DNA of 64,000 nucleotides. Source: CADEEV01 sp032127875. Its GTDB lineage: Bacteria; Acidobacteriota; Vicinamibacteria; Fen-336. Below are positions 44,528 through 52,844 of this stretch, piece by piece; the first letter of the stretch is position 1; the number at the start of each line of letters is the position of its first letter. The notes beneath the pieces were generated by a model. The model saw nothing but the letters and a program-made list of their open reading frames with translations. It had not been told where the DNA came from and made no database searches. The stretch is from positions 27,899 to 91,898 of the forward strand of contig JAQBHI010000051.1 in the NCBI GenBank assembly GCA_032127875.1, in the 5' to 3' direction. The position numbers and the translations under genes are program-made.

Positions 44528-44615
44528 TGCAGACGCTCCTCCTCTTGCTCCCAAAGTATAGAATGGCTTTTCCTCGCGGGAATAGATTGCTTCGAAGGCG
44601 TCTTAGGAGAGACAG

Positions 44616-47183
44616 ATGAGCCCTGGGTATCTCTGGAGCATCCTCACGCTGACGGCTTCGCTCGCGCCCGCGTGGTCCGCGAGCGCTGCCGAGGCGGTTC
44701 CGAGCAGACGCGTCGTCGCCGACGCCCGGTACGCTGCCGGCGGCGCGCATCGCTTGCTGTTCGGCAACGACTATCGTGAGCTGTGGACGGCGCCAGCCAC
44801 TTTCGAGATCCTCGACCTGCGAACCGAAGCGGGCGGCCTGTCGCCCGTGCGCCGGGTTGGCGGCCAACAGACCAAGGGACTGGCCTTCACGGGCCGCGAT
44901 GGCCGGAACTACACCTTCCGCGGCCTCCACAAGGATCCGACCAAGCTGCTCGAAGACGACCTGAGGGGCACGGTCGTCGAACGGCTGCTTCAGGACCAGA
45001 TGGCGGCGCAGCACCCGGGGAGCGACGTCATCGCCCGGGGTCTGCTCGATGCCGCGGGTGTCCCGTGCCCTGCGTGGCGGCTCGTCGTCCTGCCAGACGA
45101 CCCCGCGCTCGGCGAATTCCAGAGGGATTTTGCCGGCTCCGTGGGAGTCTTCGCCGAGTACCCGAGCGCCGTCTCCGCCACGAACCCGGGATTCCGCGGG
45201 GTCACGCAGATCATCGATCACCTGGAGCTGTACCGGCGCCTCGAGGCGGGATCCGGGGATCGGGCCGACGTCCACGCCTTGCTGCGCGCGCGGCTCATGG
45301 ACATCTTCATGGGCGACTGGGACCGGCACCGCAAGCAGTGGCGCTGGGCCATTTTTCCGGGCAGTGCCCTGTGGCAGCCGATCCCCGAGGACCGCGACCA
45401 GGCCTTTTCGCGCTACGAGGGACTGGTTCTCGATTCCGCCCGCGGCCGCGATGGGCGCATCCAGAAGTTCCGGCCGGACTACTCGAACATCGGCGGGCTC
45501 ACCTACAACGGCCGGGACCAGGATCGGCGCCTGCTGATCGCGCTCCGGCGCGACGAGTTTCGCGACGCCGCGACGGCGCTCCGGTCCTCGCTGAGCGATG
45601 CCGTGATCGAACAGGCGGTGCGCGCCATGCCTCCCGAATGGTACGCGCTCGACGGCGCGCGGCTCGTGGCGGCGCTCCAGGCGCGCCGCAGCGCGCTCCC
45701 GGAAATCGCCGACAAGTACTATCTCCACCTGAACGACCGCGCGGACGTCTACCTTACCGACGCCTCGGAACTAATCGACGTCGCGCGCCAGGCGAACGGC
45801 GATCTTCGCGTTGGCGTGCGGCGGCTCGGCGCGGAGGGCCAGCCCTCGGAAGAGCCTTCCTTCGAGCGCGTCTTTCATCGCGGCGAGACCGAGGAGCTGC
45901 GCCTTTACAGCCTCGGAGGCAACGACAAGGCGAGGCTCTCCGGGGGCAAGGGGATTCGCGTCCGGATGATCGGCGGGAACGGCGACGACAGCCTGGATGC
46001 GGCCGGCGCCGGCAACGCGAAGCTCTCGGACGCCTCGGGCACGAACCACGCCACGAACGCCGCGCAGGACCAGCGCGTCTACACGCCACCGCCACCGCCG
46101 AAGTCCGCGCCTTGGATCCCGCCACGCGACTGGGGCAGCGAAACCTGGACGCTCCCTTGGGTCAGCTATGGCTCCGATCTCGGCGTGTTCGTCGGCGGGG
46201 GCATCGACACGCGCAGTTTCGGTTTCCGCAAGGACCCCTTCGCAAACCGCCAGCAGATTCGCGCCGGCTACGCCTTTGGTGAGAAGAGCGGCCGCTTCGA
46301 CTACCTCGGCGTGTATCACCGCGAGAATCGCAAGTCCTTCTGGGGCTTGCATCTCTACGTCTCGGGCGTCGACGTGCTGCGCTTCTACGGTTTCGGCAAT
46401 GAGAGCCCGAACGACGGCGACAAGGATTTCTTCAAGGTCTCCGCAAACCAGGCGCTCGTCCTGCCCGCCTTCACGCTGCCGCTCGCTCACAAGCTCAGCC
46501 TATCGATGGGGCCCATTCTCAAGTACACCCAGACCGACGAGGACAAAGAGCAGTTCATCAACGAGGCGCGGCCGTATGGGAGCGGCAATTTCGGTCAAGT
46601 GGGCGCCTACGCCGGGCTCCTGGCCGATACGCGCGACCAGCCGCTGTTCCCCAGGAAGGGGCTGTTGTTCGCGCTGCGCGGCAGCGTCTTCCCGAAGGCC
46701 TGGGACGTCGTAGAGACGTTCGGGCAGGTGAACGGGGAGGCGCGGGGCTATGTGTCGGCTGGCAAGGCGCTGACGCTTGCGCTGCGCGCGGGCGGCAAGA
46801 AGGTCTTCGGCCTGTATCCCTTCCACGAGGCGGCGAGCATCGGCTCGGGCGGCTTCCAGACCGGCGGCCTCGGCTATCCCTCGGACAGCTTGCGCGGCTT
46901 CCGCACGGGGCGCTTCGCGGGCGACGCCGCGGCCTTCGGAAACGCGGACCTGCGCCTCAAGCTCTCGCGCATCACGCTGATTCTCCCGGGCACCTGGGGC
47001 CTCGTCGGCTTCGCTGACGTGGGTCGCGTCTGGCTCCAAGGTGAGACCTCCGACACCTGGCACTCGGGCGCCGGCGGCGGGCTTTGGCTCTCGTTCCTGA
47101 ACGATCGCAGCGCTCTAAGCGCTGGGATCGAGCACAGCAAGGAAGAGGATCTGTTCTATTTCACCGGCGGCTTCTCCTTCTAG
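44616..47183 (+). CDS. Secreted kinase-fold domain fused to Omp85 beta-barrel
   Basis: 855 residues with a signal peptide (LTASLAPAWSASAAEA). The C-terminal half (about 505-855) is an Omp85/BamA-type barrel: repeated amphipathic strands, an L6-like SLRGFRTGRF motif and a final aromatic residue. Residues about 30-480 do not contain POTRA repeats; instead a segment MDIFMGDWDRHRKQWRW (about 228-244) followed by PIPEDRDQAFSRYEG resembles the catalytic and metal-binding loops of HipA/Fam20-type kinases (GNxDRH and Asp-x-x motifs). An N-lobe-like strand NYTFRGLHKDP has arginine where kinases have lysine. Kinase activity is unproven. First of five co-directional genes; next gene starts within 15 bases. 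Confidence 0.72.
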   Translation: MSPGYLWSILTLTASLAPAWSASAAEAVPSRRVVADARYAAGGAHRLLFGNDYRELWTAPATFEILDLRTEAGGLSPVRRVGGQQTKGLAFTGRDGRNYTFRGLHKDPTKLLEDDLRGTVVERLLQDQMAAQHPGSDVIARGLLDAAGVPCPAWRLVVLPDDPALGEFQRDFAGSVGVFAEYPSAVSATNPGFRGVTQIIDHLELYRRLEAGSGDRADVHALLRARLMDIFMGDWDRHRKQWRWAIFPGSALWQPIPEDRDQAFSRYEGLVLDSARGRDGRIQKFRPDYSNIGGLTYNGRDQDRRLLIALRRDEFRDAATALRSSLSDAVIEQAVRAMPPEWYALDGARLVAALQARRSALPEIADKYYLHLNDRADVYLTDASELIDVARQANGDLRVGVRRLGAEGQPSEEPSFERVFHRGETEELRLYSLGGNDKARLSGGKGIRVRMIGGNGDDSLDAAGAGNAKLSDASGTNHATNAAQDQRVYTPPPPPKSAPWIPPRDWGSETWTLPWVSYGSDLGVFVGGGIDTRSFGFRKDPFANRQQIRAGYAFGEKSGRFDYLGVYHRENRKSFWGLHLYVSGVDVLRFYGFGNESPNDGDKDFFKVSANQALVLPAFTLPLAHKLSLSMGPILKYTQTDEDKEQFINEARPYGSGNFGQVGAYAGLLADTRDQPLFPRKGLLFALRGSVFPKAWDVVETFGQVNGEARGYVSAGKALTLALRAGGKKVFGLYPFHEAASIGSGGFQTGGLGYPSDSLRGFRTGRFAGDAAAFGNADLRLKLSRITLILPGTWGLVGFADVGRVWLQGETSDTWHSGAGGGLWLSFLNDRSALSAGIEHSKEEDLFYFTGGFSF

Positions 47184-47195
47184 GACGACGTGAGC

Positions 47196-48536
47196 ATGAG
47201 CGAGCCTGGCCTGGATCCGCAGCGGCGCAAGTCGCTTCTCGAGCGCGCGCTTTCCCTGATCGCCGAGGTCAGGCCCGGCGAAGGGACGGTCGTCTTGCTT
47301 CTGGCCGTCAACTTGTTCTTGATCCTGTCGGCCTACTACCTGCTCAAGACCGTCCGGGAGGCGCTCATCCTCACCGAGGTGACGGCGGCCGTGAAGACCT
47401 ACGCCTCGGCCGGCCAGGCCTTGCTCCTGCTCGGCCTCGTGCCTGCGTTTGGCGCGCTGGCCTCGCGCGTGAACCGCGTCGCTCTCATCACCTGGGTGAC
47501 GCTGTTCTTCGCCGGCAACGTCCTGGTGTTCTTCTTCCTGGCCCGCACGGGACTGCACGTCGGCGTCGTGTTCTTCGTCTGGGTCGGCATCTTCAACGTG
47601 ATGGCGATCTCCCAGTTGTGGGCCTTTGCCAACGATCTCTTCACGGCAGAGCAGGGCAAGCGGCTTCTGGCCGTGGTGGGTGTCGGGAGCAGCCTCGGTG
47701 CCTGGGTCGGATCGTTGTACGCTGGCCGGATCGGCAAGGCCGTGGGGCCGTACACGCTGATGCTGGTGGCGGCCGGCATGCTGGTGGCCTGCGTCGTGGT
47801 GACGCACATCGTAAACGCGTTTCAGCACAGCCGGCAGACTACCGAGCAGGCAGCCGAGTCCGAGCGGCCCCTCGGCAAGCAGGGCGGCTTCGAGCTGATC
47901 TTCAAGGACCGCTACCTGATGCTGATAGCGGTGCTGATCGTCGTCCTCAACGTCGTGAACACCACGGGCGAATATCTCCTCAGCACCATGGCCCAGGCGC
48001 AGGCCGGGCAGCTCTATGGCCTGGAGGAGGCGTCGCGGTTGGAACGGCAGAAGTTCATGAGCGGGTTCTACGGCAGCTTCTTCGGCTGGGTGAACGGGCT
48101 CGGCTTCGTCCTGCAGATGCTGGCAGTCAGCCGCCTCATCAAGCTGCTGGGCGTGGGAGGAGCGCTCTTCATCCACCCCCTGCTTGCCCTGGGCGGATAT
48201 GTCAGCATGATCTTTGCCCCTTCACTGGGCCTGGTGCGGAACCTCAAGGTCCTCGACAACTCCACCGATTACTCGCTCAACAACACCCTGAAGCAGGCGC
48301 TCTGGCTGCCGACGAGCAGGGAGGCGAAGTACAAGGCCAAGCAGGCGGTGGATTCGTTCTTCATGCGGGCGGGCGACGTCCTGGCTGCGGGGGCGGTGTT
48401 CGTCGGCCAGGCGCTCGGCTTCGCCGTCCCGGTGTTCGCCGGAATCAACGTCGGGCTGGCCGTAGTCTGGTTGCTGATCGTGGGCCGCCTTGCGCCCGAG
48501 AATCGGCGCCGCATGAAGGCAGCCCACGCGGAATAG
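47196..48536 (+). CDS. Npt/Tlc-family nucleotide transporter
   Basis: 446 residues from ATG 47196 (GTG 47190 is equally possible). About 11-12 membrane helices. It matches the ATP/ADP-translocase-like family (Npt1/Npt2, TLC): LILSAYYLLKTVREALILTE in the first helix, FFVWVGIFNVMAISQLWAFA, GVGSSLGAWVGSLYAG, and the late IVVLNVVNTTGEYLLS and NSTDYSLNNTLKQALWLPTS. The family is best known from obligate intracellular bacteria and plastids, exchanging ATP/ADP or nucleotides, but distant members occur in free-living bacteria. Substrate and direction here are unknown. It lies between the kinase-barrel gene and PPK2. Confidence 0.85.
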   Translation: MSEPGLDPQRRKSLLERALSLIAEVRPGEGTVVLLLAVNLFLILSAYYLLKTVREALILTEVTAAVKTYASAGQALLLLGLVPAFGALASRVNRVALITWVTLFFAGNVLVFFFLARTGLHVGVVFFVWVGIFNVMAISQLWAFANDLFTAEQGKRLLAVVGVGSSLGAWVGSLYAGRIGKAVGPYTLMLVAAGMLVACVVVTHIVNAFQHSRQTTEQAAESERPLGKQGGFELIFKDRYLMLIAVLIVVLNVVNTTGEYLLSTMAQAQAGQLYGLEEASRLERQKFMSGFYGSFFGWVNGLGFVLQMLAVSRLIKLLGVGGALFIHPLLALGGYVSMIFAPSLGLVRNLKVLDNSTDYSLNNTLKQALWLPTSREAKYKAKQAVDSFFMRAGDVLAAGAVFVGQALGFAVPVFAGINVGLAVVWLLIVGRLAPENRRRMKAAHAE

Positions 48537-48552
48537 GAAGGAGTCGCCCGGA

Positions 48553-49509
48553 ATGAAGGCAGCGCGCGAGCTCTCGAACGCATATCGGGTCGGCGACGGC
48601 CGCAAGTTCCGCCTGAAGGACGTGGATCCTGGCGACACCGCCCACATCGAGTCGAAGGGGGAGGCCGCGGAACTGCTCGAGAAGGGCGTCGCCCGGCTCG
48701 CGGATCTGCAGGACGTCCTGTACGCCCAGGACCGCTGGGGCGTGCTGCTGATCTTCCAGGCGATGGACGCGGCGGGCAAGGACGGGGCGATCAAGCACGT
48801 GATGTCCGGTGTCAACCCGCAAGGCTGCCAGGTCTTCTCGTTCAAGGCCCCTTCGGCCGAGGAGCGCGACCACGACTACCTGTGGCGCACCTCGAAGAGC
48901 CTGCCCGAGCGCGGCCGGATCGGGATCTTCAACCGCTCCTACTACGAGGAGACACTGGTGGTGCGCGTGCACCCCGAGTTTCTCGAAGCTCAGAAGCTGC
49001 CGGCCTCGCTGATCACGAAGCGGATCTGGAAGGAGCGCTACGAAGATATCAACAACTTCGAGCGCTACCTGGCGAGGAACGGTTACGTGGTGCTCAAGTT
49101 CTTCCTGCACGTCTCCAAGAAGGAGCAGAAGAAGCGCTTCCTCAAACGCCTCGACGAAGAGCAGAAGAACTGGAAGTTCTCGTCGAGCGACGCCCAGGAG
49201 CGCGGCCACTGGGACGAATACATGGAGGCCTACGAGGACATGATCCGGGCGACCTCCAGCGAGCACGCGCCCTGGTACGTGGTGCCGGCCAACAACAAGT
49301 GGTTCACGCGGCTGGTCGTCGCGGCCGCGGTCGTCGATGCCTTGAGCTCGCTCGATCTGCACTACCCGACGCTGGGTGCGGACAAACGCAAGGAGCTGGA
49401 GCTGGCGCGGGCGTTGTTGCAGGGCGAGGGCAAGCAGGTAGCGGCCGAGTCCGAGACGGCCGGGAAGAGCGACAGCGACGACGACGATGGAGCCAGCGAA
49501 GGTGCTTGA
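48553..49509 (+). CDS. ppk2: Polyphosphate kinase 2 (PPK2)
   Basis: 318 residues. PPK2 enzymes transfer phosphate between polyphosphate and nucleoside mono- or diphosphates. Walker A LIFQAMDAAGKDGAIKHVM near residue 75, the FNRSYYEETLVVRVHPE Walker-B region near 127, and the lid RFLKRLDEEQKNWKFSSSD near 197, then APWYVVPANNKWFTRL. A C-terminal acidic tail (SDSDDDDGA) is unusual. It reads like a class III or class I one-domain PPK2; the direction and nucleotide cannot be told. AGGAAGGAG lies upstream of ATG 48553, 16 bases after the transporter stop. Confidence 0.93.
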   Translation: MKAARELSNAYRVGDGRKFRLKDVDPGDTAHIESKGEAAELLEKGVARLADLQDVLYAQDRWGVLLIFQAMDAAGKDGAIKHVMSGVNPQGCQVFSFKAPSAEERDHDYLWRTSKSLPERGRIGIFNRSYYEETLVVRVHPEFLEAQKLPASLITKRIWKERYEDINNFERYLARNGYVVLKFFLHVSKKEQKKRFLKRLDEEQKNWKFSSSDAQERGHWDEYMEAYEDMIRATSSEHAPWYVVPANNKWFTRLVVAAAVVDALSSLDLHYPTLGADKRKELELARALLQGEGKQVAAESETAGKSDSDDDDGASEGA

Positions 49510-49542
49510 GCGATGAGACTCCTGGAGGCTCCGAGCTAGAGG

Positions 49543-50853
49543 ATGCTGCTATCCGCCGCCGCTGCGGCCTGGTTTGCAGTCGCCGCCCCGCTTGGCCCCA
49601 CGGGCTGTGCGCCCACCGACGGGATCCAGATCGGGCTGCGCCTCGCGCAGTGGGTCGAGAAGCGCCAGGCAAAGTGCTCGGAACTGCGGCCCTACCAGGC
49701 TACGTTCCTGGAGAAGCAGCTTCTCGCCTTCGAAAAAGCCGAGCGCCCGGCTATCACGCAGTGGAACCTGGGAGGTCTGTACCCGCGCATCCGGTCGATC
49801 GATCATCGCTCTCAGTACGCTGCAGGCCTGCGATTGTGGCGGCCGGACCTGGGCGACTCGCGTTTCGATCTGAGCGGCTCCGCGTTCTGGTCGCTCCAGG
49901 GCTACCAGTATTACGACACCCAGGTCGGTGTCCTTCCGCACCGCGGCCAGGTCTTTCCGCTGCTCGCGACCAAGGGCGACGACGTCTTCGAACTCTCGAA
50001 TGTCCGGTCCGAGGCGAACACGGCGTACATGCTCTACGGCTCGTTCCTGTACCGCTGGGCGCCCAAGTTCGACTACTTCGGGATCGGACCGGACTCGAGG
50101 CAAGAAGACCAGGCGGACTTCCAGCTGAGTGAAACACTGTACGAAGGCGTGGCCGGCTACAGGGTTCTACCGCGGCTGACGCTCTCCGGGCGCTTCGGCC
50201 TCGAGTCGTACTCGATCGGCGAGGGCCACGACGACGACCTGCCTGCGATCGATGACGTGTTCCCGCCCGCCACGGTTCCGGGGCTCAGCGAGCAGCCTGA
50301 CTTCCTGCGTTACGGCGCCGCGGCCATTCTCGATTCGCGGGACGTCGCCCAGAATCCGCACACAGGAGTCGTGCTGGCCGCGGTTTGGCAACGCTACGAT
50401 CAGCGGGGCGGGGGCGACGACCAGAGCTTCAGCCGCCTGGCGGGAGACGCGCGAGCGTATCTTTCGCTCGGAAGCCGCCAGCGCGTTCTGGCGCTGCGCG
50501 CCTACGCGTCCCAGGACGATCCGGCGACTGGCGCTCGCGTGCCGTTCTACCTGCTCTCCTACCTCGGCAGCAGCCACACGCTGCGCGGCTTCGCCAGCCA
50601 GCGCTTCCGTGGTGAGCAACTGGCGCTCTTACAGGCCGAGTATCGCTGGGAGGCCTCGCCCGCCATCGAGCTGGCGGCGTTCGTGGACTCAGGCGCCGTG
50701 GCAGCGACACGCGCCGACGACCTGGGCCGGTTCCTGACGGACTGGGGCGTCGGCATGCGCTTCAAGAGCCACGAGGCGACGCTGCTGCGCTTCGACTTCG
50801 CACGGGGCAGCGAGGGCTTCCGGTTTCTCCTTCGCTTCAGCCCGGCCTTCTAG
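49543..50853 (+). CDS. Omp85/BamA-family barrel, POTRA-less
   Basis: 436 residues with a weak signal peptide (MLLSAAAAAWFAVAAPLG). The whole chain is beta-rich: alternating strands, GPDSRQEDQADFQLSETLYE, LDSRDVAQNPHTGVVLAAVW, the L6-type TLRGFASQRFRGEQLALLQA and a terminal FRFLLRFSPAF. These match surface-antigen (Omp85 C-terminal) barrels; the N-terminal 70 residues are too short for POTRA domains. ATG 49543 follows a weak GGAGG at about 49524. It ends two bases before the second kinase-like gene. Confidence 0.8.
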   Translation: MLLSAAAAAWFAVAAPLGPTGCAPTDGIQIGLRLAQWVEKRQAKCSELRPYQATFLEKQLLAFEKAERPAITQWNLGGLYPRIRSIDHRSQYAAGLRLWRPDLGDSRFDLSGSAFWSLQGYQYYDTQVGVLPHRGQVFPLLATKGDDVFELSNVRSEANTAYMLYGSFLYRWAPKFDYFGIGPDSRQEDQADFQLSETLYEGVAGYRVLPRLTLSGRFGLESYSIGEGHDDDLPAIDDVFPPATVPGLSEQPDFLRYGAAAILDSRDVAQNPHTGVVLAAVWQRYDQRGGGDDQSFSRLAGDARAYLSLGSRQRVLALRAYASQDDPATGARVPFYLLSYLGSSHTLRGFASQRFRGEQLALLQAEYRWEASPAIELAAFVDSGAVAATRADDLGRFLTDWGVGMRFKSHEATLLRFDFARGSEGFRFLLRFSPAF

Positions 50854-50855
50854 CC

Positions 50856-52502
50856 ATGAGAGTCTCGACGAGACCCGCGCTCTTCACGCTCGCCGCCACA
50901 CTTCTCTCGCTCGCGGCGTTCCCAACCCGCGCACAGAAGTTCCTGCCGGACGACCCCGTCCTCGAGGATCGCGACGACTTGCCCATCGAGCTGCCTGCTG
51001 AGATCGAGTTGGCCACGTCCTACGACGTCCTGGAGCACAGTTGGCACCATCGTCCGGACAAGCACAAGATCCCCGGCCCCCAAAACGTGAACACGCTGGG
51101 TGATGTGCCCGATTCGAGTTGGTTTACGAATCGCATCGGCGTCCGGGCGCTGTCGATCGAGAAGGTCGTCCGCGGCCCGAACCGCAGCGACGGGCCTGAT
51201 ATGACCCGACCCTGGACCGTCATCGGGGGCAAGTCGGGCGGCATCACGCCTGGCTTCACGATGCGCGATGGCCGCGGCGACAGCTACTTCGTGAAGTTCG
51301 ATCCGCCGCAGTACTTCGGGCTCTCGACCGGAGCCGACGTGATCGGCAGCAAGTTCTTCCACGCCTTCGGCTACTACGTTCCGGAGAGTTGGATCGTGTA
51401 CGTGGAGCAGTCAGGGCCTCGGGTTGCCGAGGAAGCCAAGCTGCGGGTGCGCGGCGGCAAGCCACGGCCCATGACGCAGGCGGACCTGAACAGCATGCTG
51501 GCGAACGTGGCGCGCCTTTCCGACGGGCGCATCCGTTGCGTCGCGAGCCGCGCGGTGCCCGGCAAGGTGGTCGGTCCCCACAAGTACCACGGCACGCGGC
51601 CCGACGACCCCAACGACGTGATCCCGCACGAGCATCGCCGCGAGCTGCGCGGCTACCGGGTGTTCTCGGCCTGGCTCAATCACGACGACTCGCGCAGCGT
51701 GAACTCGATCGCCAGCTACGTCAAGACCGGGGGGCGGGGCTACCTGGTTCACTACCTGCAGGACTTCTCTTCGATCCTGGGCAGCGGTTCGGACTGGCAG
51801 CGCGCGATCGCGCCGCAGAATGCCCGAGCCGGCAACGAATACGTGCTCGAGGCTGCCCCGATCCTGAAGACGGCGTTCTCGCTGGGTCTGTGGGAGCGGC
51901 CGTGGCACGCGGTCAAGTACACGGTCTATCCGCAGGTCGGTGGCATCGAGGCCGAGTTCTTCGACCCCGACAAGTGGAAGCCCGAGTACCCGAACCCGGC
52001 TTTCGAACGGATGCTGCCCGAGGATGCCTTCTGGGCCGCGCGGATCGTGTCGAAGTTCAAAGACGAGATGATCCGGGCGATCGTCCAGGAGGGCGATTTC
52101 CGCGCACCTGAAGCCGAGGACCATCTCGCCAGCATGATCGAGAAGCGGCGCGACAAGATCCTCGCGCGCTACTTCCGCGAGCTGAACCCACTGGCCGACT
52201 TCGCAGTGGGCGCGGAAGGGGTCAGCTTCACGAACTACGGGGAGGACGCCGGGCTGGGAAAGGTGGAGGCCTACGAGTACGAGTGGCTCGCCTTCGACAA
52301 CGACGCGGGCCGAGCGGAGTCGCTGGGCGCCCTGGCGCTGGCGCCGGGGCGATCCCTGCCGCTGCCGCCGAAGCGGCCCGAATACCTGATGCTCCGCATC
52401 CGCACCCGCGCCCCCGGGCTTCCGGGCTGGGGCAAACGCCTCGACGTCTATCTGCGGACGGGCCCAGGCCTCAGCGTGGCCGGGGTCGAGCGCGAGAGCT
52501 GA
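50856..52502 (+). CDS. Secreted HipA/Fam20-like kinase-fold protein
   Basis: 548 residues with a signal peptide (LFTLAATLLSLAAFPTRAQ). No database family recalled. Kinase-like features: a strand GDSYFVKFDPPQYFG with lysine near 146 in the position of the ATP-binding lysine, helix GADVIGSKFFHAFGYYVPE, catalytic-loop-like WLNHDDSRSVNSI near 273-284, and LQDFSSILGSG near 301-311 in the place of the DFG motif. Length and order fit an atypical kinase of the HipA/Fam20/PI-kinase side of the superfamily, but the call is by motif shape only. It is the last gene of the transporter-PPK2-barrel operon. Confidence 0.6.
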   Translation: MRVSTRPALFTLAATLLSLAAFPTRAQKFLPDDPVLEDRDDLPIELPAEIELATSYDVLEHSWHHRPDKHKIPGPQNVNTLGDVPDSSWFTNRIGVRALSIEKVVRGPNRSDGPDMTRPWTVIGGKSGGITPGFTMRDGRGDSYFVKFDPPQYFGLSTGADVIGSKFFHAFGYYVPESWIVYVEQSGPRVAEEAKLRVRGGKPRPMTQADLNSMLANVARLSDGRIRCVASRAVPGKVVGPHKYHGTRPDDPNDVIPHEHRRELRGYRVFSAWLNHDDSRSVNSIASYVKTGGRGYLVHYLQDFSSILGSGSDWQRAIAPQNARAGNEYVLEAAPILKTAFSLGLWERPWHAVKYTVYPQVGGIEAEFFDPDKWKPEYPNPAFERMLPEDAFWAARIVSKFKDEMIRAIVQEGDFRAPEAEDHLASMIEKRRDKILARYFRELNPLADFAVGAEGVSFTNYGEDAGLGKVEAYEYEWLAFDNDAGRAESLGALALAPGRSLPLPPKRPEYLMLRIRTRAPGLPGWGKRLDVYLRTGPGLSVAGVERES

Positions 52503-52514
52503 GGCGCCGGCCGC

Positions 52515-52844
52515 CTATTCGAGCACGGGCGGCTTGGGCCGGCGCTGCGGCGGTTTCGGGGCGTGGGCCGTGCGGTACTCCTCCAGATCGACGTCGGTGA
52601 TCTCGAGGTAGACAGGCGGAAGCGCCTCGCCGTGGGCGAGCAGCTCGCGTTGAAGCTTGAGGAAGCAGATGTCCGGCCCGTCCTGGTAGCGCACCCGATG
52701 CGCGACGAAGGCCTCGCTCGCGATCGCGAGCGTAAAGTCACGGAACTCTCCGGCCGTGTTCTTGAGCCGAAGCGTGTACTCGCGCGCCTCGCCCTTGGTC
52801 GCGAAGCCGCGGTACTCCACGTGGGCCAGCGGGGGAGCGGCCAT
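52515..52844 (-). CDS. Conserved-looking hypothetical protein
   Basis: 109 residues, not recognised. It contains a compact beta-alpha-like segment (HVEYRGFATKGEAREYTLRL, RDFTLAIASEAFVAHRVRYQ, DGPDICFLKLQRELL) followed by a proline-rich tail (KPPQRRPKPPVLE). The ATG at 52844 directly abuts the DEAD-box helicase stop codon, so it is cotranscribed with the helicase. It may have a role linked to RNA, which is inferred only from position. Confidence 0.65.
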   Translation of the reverse strand: MAAPPLAHVEYRGFATKGEAREYTLRLKNTAGEFRDFTLAIASEAFVAHRVRYQDGPDICFLKLQRELLAHGEALPPVYLEITDVDLEEYRTAHAPKPPQRRPKPPVLE

